Assembly: GCF_016862395.1 (NCBI RefSeq)
Contig: NZ_BOMW01000012.1
Location: forward strand, 62,001-126,000
Direction: 5' to 3'
Source of the DNA: Actinoplanes siamensis
Lineage (GTDB): Bacteria > Actinomycetota > Actinomycetes > Mycobacteriales > Micromonosporaceae
Length of the DNA: 64,000 nucleotides
Position numbers and translations under genes: made by a program. Within the stretch, counting starts at the first letter, position 1; every line of letters starts with the position of its first letter. Shown here piece by piece: positions 60,693 to 64,000 of the stretch. A model generated the notes under the pieces. It ran no database searches and was not told where the DNA came from. It worked only from the letters and a program-made list of their open reading frames with translations.

Positions 60693-61190
60693 CCGCTGCT
60701 CCCGCCCTCTCGTCGCCTCCCCCGACAGGTGTATCACCCGCCTCCGACACATCCTGGACGACCGGAACAAGTCGATGAGGTACGTCGATCAGCGCCTCGG
60801 ACGCACGTCACCGGCCGCGGGACCGGCGGCCGAGTCCTTGGAGACGACGACGGTCGACGGCCCCCGGGGAAAGCCTCCGGGTGCGTCGACGCGCACGGGA
60901 GCCGGGAACGCCGTAACCGAGAGATCGGGATTGTCCGATGAGGCGGATCGCACGAAGGAATCGGCCCGCCGCCACCCCTCGGCGGCTCCTGCGGCCGGGT
61001 GCGACTCCCGATGTCAACCATCCGGCCCGCGCGGCGGGCGGCGGCCCGGAACGCCAATGGACACGCGGACCACACCGCTTGATCACGTGCTGTCACGCCC
61101 TCCGGGTGGCACACCTCGCACAACGTCAAGAATCGGACGGTCGGCCGGTGCGGCATCGTACAAACGGCCCAGCCGGGATAGGCTTTCCGC
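60693..61190. other. 498-bp gene-free region upstream of the SpoIIE-type phosphatase
   Basis: I find no supportable gene. Open frames exist on both strands but lack codon bias, start signals and recognisable content. It probably holds the two divergent promoters, including the leaderless -10 for the phosphatase at its right end. A GC-rich hairpin lies near 60880-60910. Confidence 0.5.
61179..61184 (+). promoter_or_regulatory. -10 hexamer TAGGCT, leaderless start of the phosphatase
   Basis: TAGGCT is followed by TTCCGC and the ATG at 61191. No ribosome binding site is present. Confidence 0.5.
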
Positions 61191-63314
61191 ATGGTCGGCT
61201 CGGGAGCGGCACGCCCGCCAGCGATCTCCACGCTGCCCGTGCAGTCCGCGGGAGCCAAGGGATGCGCGGCCCTGGTGCACGCCTTCGACTGGTCGCGCAC
61301 CTCGCTCGGCCCCATCGACCGCTGGGACTCCGCGGTGCGCGCCTCCGTCGATCTGCTGCTGGAGTCGCCGGTCCCGATGATGTTCGTCGGCGGCCCCGAC
61401 TGCGTGGTGCTCTACAACGACGCCTATGCCGAGGTGCTGGGCGGCCGGCATCCGGCGGCGCTGGGCCAGCCGGCCGCGGAGGCGTTCGGCGAGGCGTGGG
61501 ACCAACCCGGGATGAGCGACGTGATCGGCCAGGTGTTCCGCACCGGTCAGGCCGTGCTGGAGCCGGAGAGCCAGGTGACGCTGCGGCCGGGCGGCTCGGA
61601 GCCGGCCTTCTACACCCGCGGCCACTCGGTGGTGCGCGACTCGGCCGGCGCGATCGCCGGGGTGCTCACGGTGGCCGCCGAGACGACGCAGGTGGTGCAC
61701 CGGCTGCAGAGCCTCGGCGAGCTGACCGCGCGACTGGCCGGGGCGCTCACCATCGACGACGTCACGCGCGTCGTGCTGACGTACGCGATGGCCTCTTTTG
61801 ATCTTGATCATTGTGTCCTGGCGGTGGACGACGGCAGTTCCTACCGGTTCGTCCGCCGGATCCGCGGCGAGATGCTGGACGAGGCGGACGAGCGCCTGCC
61901 ACCGGTCTGGCGCCGGGTCGCCGCGGTCCCGGACGCGCCGCTGGTCACGGCTGCCGAGAGCGGCCGGGCGACGTTCGTCTCGGACGGCGAGCCGCTGCGG
62001 GCGGTCGCGCAGGACCGGCACGAGCGGCGGATCCGCTCGCTGGCCGCCCTCCCGCTGCGCACGGCGTCCGTGCGCGGCGCCCTGATCATGGGTTTCCGGC
62101 GCGCGCACGTCTGGCTGCCGGCCGAGCGCGCCCTGCTGCGCGCCGCCGCCGAGCTGATCGCGCAGGCGGCCGAGCGGGCCCGCCGGTTCGAGGCTCAGCA
62201 CGGCACCGCCCAGCTGCTGCAGCGCAGCATGCTACCGGAGCACCTGCCGGAACTGGACACGTTCCGCATCGCCGCACGGTACGACGTGGGTGTCGACGGC
62301 AACGCGGCGGGCGGCGACTTCTACGACGCGTTCCGGCTCTCCGACGGCCGGCTGGCCATGGTCCTCGGCGACGTGGCCGGGCACGACGTGCGGGCCGCGG
62401 CCGTGATGGGCCAGGTCCGCGCGGCGCTGCGGGCGCTCGCGCTGACCGATCCGGCCCCGCCGAGCGTGCTGGCCGGGCTGGACCGGCTGGTCGGCTCGCT
62501 GGGCGCCGAGTCGCGGAACGAGGAGATCTTCGTGACCGTGGTCTACGGCGTGCTGGACCCGGCCGACGGGTCGGTCACGCTGGCCAGCGCCGGTCATCCG
62601 CCGCCGGTGCTGCGCCGCGCCGGGCTGGGCGGCGAGCCGGCCAGCGCCGAGCTGGTGAAGGTTCCGCCGGGCGCCCCGCTCGGGCTGGGCGGCCGCTGGC
62701 AGACCGGTTCGCTGACGCTGGAGCCGGGCGACACGATACTGATGTACAGCGACGGCGTGGTCGAGCGCCGCGACCGCCCGCTGAACGAGGGTCTCGACGC
62801 CCTGGTCGCCGCGGCGGCCGGCTCGGCGAGCGGCGATCCGCGGAACATGTGCTCGCTGGCCACCGCCGCGATCGAGGGCACCACGGACGACGACGTGGCG
62901 GTGCTCGCGGTCGAGCACGCCCTGGCGATGAGCCGGGCGGCGACCATGCACGTGGCCGCCGAGCCGACCGGCCCGAGCCGGGTCCGGCAGTGGATGAGCA
63001 ACCGCCTGCGCGACTGGCAGGTCCCCGAGCCGGTGATCGGCGCGGCGATCCTGTGCACCAGCGAGCTGACCACGAACGCGCTGCTGCACGCCGGCACCCC
63101 GGCGCAGGTGCACATCGACCTCAACGCGGAGCGCCTGCTGGTGTCGGTGGCCGACACCGGCACCCGGGGCAGTGTGATCCGGGCCAGGGCCGATGCCCTC
63201 GCCAGCCGTGGCCGCGGGCTCGGCCTGATCGAGGAGCTGAGCGATTCGTGGGGCACCGATCCCACGGTGCGTGGCTCCACTGTCTGGTTCGAGGTGTTGC
63301 TCAACAGAGAGTGA
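61191..63314 (+). CDS. SpoIIE-type PP2C phosphatase with PAS, GAF and ATPase domains
   Basis: This 707-residue protein has an N-terminal PAS-like domain (about residues 40-160, with VLYNDAYAEVLGGRHPAALG), and a GAF domain (about 170-310). The PP2C/SpoIIE phosphatase follows (DVGVDGNAAGGDFYDAFRLS, LVLGDVAGHDVRAAAVM, YSDGVVERRDRPL). A C-terminal HATPase anti-sigma-like kinase domain has ELTTNALLHAG and GRGLGLIEELSD. It is expected to control an anti-sigma factor antagonist in response to a signal bound by PAS or GAF. No partner sigma gene is within the window. Confidence 0.93.
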   Translation: MVGSGAARPPAISTLPVQSAGAKGCAALVHAFDWSRTSLGPIDRWDSAVRASVDLLLESPVPMMFVGGPDCVVLYNDAYAEVLGGRHPAALGQPAAEAFGEAWDQPGMSDVIGQVFRTGQAVLEPESQVTLRPGGSEPAFYTRGHSVVRDSAGAIAGVLTVAAETTQVVHRLQSLGELTARLAGALTIDDVTRVVLTYAMASFDLDHCVLAVDDGSSYRFVRRIRGEMLDEADERLPPVWRRVAAVPDAPLVTAAESGRATFVSDGEPLRAVAQDRHERRIRSLAALPLRTASVRGALIMGFRRAHVWLPAERALLRAAAELIAQAAERARRFEAQHGTAQLLQRSMLPEHLPELDTFRIAARYDVGVDGNAAGGDFYDAFRLSDGRLAMVLGDVAGHDVRAAAVMGQVRAALRALALTDPAPPSVLAGLDRLVGSLGAESRNEEIFVTVVYGVLDPADGSVTLASAGHPPPVLRRAGLGGEPASAELVKVPPGAPLGLGGRWQTGSLTLEPGDTILMYSDGVVERRDRPLNEGLDALVAAAAGSASGDPRNMCSLATAAIEGTTDDDVAVLAVEHALAMSRAATMHVAAEPTGPSRVRQWMSNRLRDWQVPEPVIGAAILCTSELTTNALLHAGTPAQVHIDLNAERLLVSVADTGTRGSVIRARADALASRGRGLGLIEELSDSWGTDPTVRGSTVWFEVLLNRE

Positions 63315-63533
63315 CAGCGTGCACTCTCGATGCGAGCCTTGGGCGCCTACGACACGAACGATCACCCACAATCGCGCATATCGGCGACCAAGGATCACCT
63401 GATTCACTCGACCGCTTACCCACGGTAGTTTAATTCTGCTCTAAAGCGGACAATGAACCGTCCAGTGGTGACGAAGCGTTATCAGTGCCGTAGAGTGCTC
63501 AAGCAACTGGGGACGTCCATACTGGAGCGGCAC

Positions 63534-64000
63534 ATGCGGATCAGAGGCTATGCACCACTGACACCCTGCTGGGTGGAGCTGGCGAGCGCGGACCCTGCGC
63601 GAGCGGCACAGTTCTACGGAGAGTTGTTCGGCTGGGAGTCAGCCGGTGATCGTTTCAAGCTGAACGGCCGTGCCGTCGCGGGTCTCACCCGCAGCCAGGC
63701 GGACCGCCCGGACGGATGGTTGACCCACCTCAGCACGCCGGCCCTGGACGAGACCCTGGAGCAGGTCGCGCTCGCCGGTGGCAGCTGCCTTAGCCACCCG
63801 GCCCACGCGCACGGCGGCCGCCGTGCGATCGTCACCGACCCGGCCGGCGCGGTGCTGGGCCTCTGGGAGCCGGCCGACTTCGCCGGGGCGCAGGCGGGCG
63901 GCGAGCCGGGCACCATGTCGTGGCCGGAACTGATCACTGACGACCCGAACGCCGCGGCGCTCTTCTACGGCTCCGCGTTCGGCTGGCTGCTGCGCCACGA
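63534..64000 (+). CDS. VOC-superfamily protein, partial (runs off the right edge)
   Basis: The ATG at 63534 has TGGAG upstream. The visible 155 residues hold one complete VOC half (LTPCWVELASADPARAAQFYG then ELFGWESAGDRF) and the start of a second (MSWPELITDDPNAAALFYGSAFGWLL). This is the tandem-domain form often annotated as a glyoxalase/bleomycin-resistance protein or hydroxylase. Enzyme activity is unassigned. The 219-bp gap before it is noticeably more AT-rich than its surroundings. Confidence 0.88.
   Translation, partial: MRIRGYAPLTPCWVELASADPARAAQFYGELFGWESAGDRFKLNGRAVAGLTRSQADRPDGWLTHLSTPALDETLEQVALAGGSCLSHPAHAHGGRRAIVTDPAGAVLGLWEPADFAGAQAGGEPGTMSWPELITDDPNAAALFYGSAFGWLLRH

Noticed and set aside
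60850-60920. Riboswitch-like string (AAAGCC near a later GGGAGCCGGG and TAACCG)
   Set aside because: I compared it mentally with c-di-GMP-I, c-di-AMP (ydaO) and cobalamin consensus cores. Isolated words match but the required stems and order do not.

Overview
The window is very GC-rich DNA with GTG and TTG starts alongside ATG. Its contents point to a high-GC actinobacterium: phosphatidylinositol mannoside genes (pgsA, patA, pimA), YajC/SecD/SecF, a bifunctional Rel, RuvCAB, PdxS/PdxT, and actinobacterial small families such as DUF2795, DUF3618, DUF4235 and DUF1206. A Micromonosporaceae member (Actinoplanes-like) is my best guess. That assignment is inference, and no 16S or tRNA gene is present to test it.

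Layout. 1-2.3 kb: the start of cyanophycin synthetase with cyanophycinase, then a divergent HxlR regulator/thioesterase pair. 2.4-28.5 kb: the conserved chromosomal block known from mycobacteria between hisS and thrS (hisS, metallo-hydrolase, cyclophilin, rel, apt, secF, secD, yajC, ruvB, ruvA, ruvC, yebC, pdxT, pdxS, pimA, patA, pgsA, HIT protein, thrS). Here the cyclophilin is duplicated, pdxS is inverted relative to pdxT, and an EF-G-like GTPase plus a decayed monooxygenase/TetR pair sits between pgsA and the HIT gene. 28.6-34.4 kb: an ADP-ribosylglycohydrolase, then a two-component system leading into a secreted HELTH-motif/FN3/ricin-type protein and a 48-residue membrane peptide. 34.4-42.8 kb: adenosine deaminase, trans-aconitate methyltransferase-like protein, aldo/keto reductase, cold-shock protein, an envelope operon (DUF4235, DUF3618, holin-like), an MscS channel, a DUF1206 protein, a lipoprotein and a small acetyltransferase. 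43-48 kb: an intergenic stretch with two DnaA boxes, a GH3 glycosidase, and RecQ with an unusual C-terminal tail. 48.3-52 kb: a VOC protein with a truncated AraC remnant, next to a large membrane-anchored NACHT-like NTPase. 52-64 kb: a glycosyltransferase, a CrtI-like oxidoreductase with an SRPBCC neighbour, a DUF2795/SRPBCC pair, several hypotheticals, a membrane protein with a long charged helix, a SpoIIE-type PP2C phosphatase, and the start of a VOC protein.

How parts work together. The core block covers translation (hisS, thrS), stringent response and purine salvage (rel, apt), protein export (yajC, secD, secF), Holliday-junction processing (ruvCAB, with a near-consensus LexA site), vitamin B6 synthesis (pdxS, pdxT) and PIM lipid synthesis (pgsA, patA, pimA). 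Many genes look leaderless: a TANNNT -10 hexamer lies 6-7 nt before the start codon.

The best candidates for something undescribed are the membrane NACHT-like NTPase beside the AraC relic, the response regulator/kinase/HELTH-protein/micropeptide cluster, the membrane protein with the repeated threonine-centred tail, and several strong intergenic hairpins and tandem repeats.
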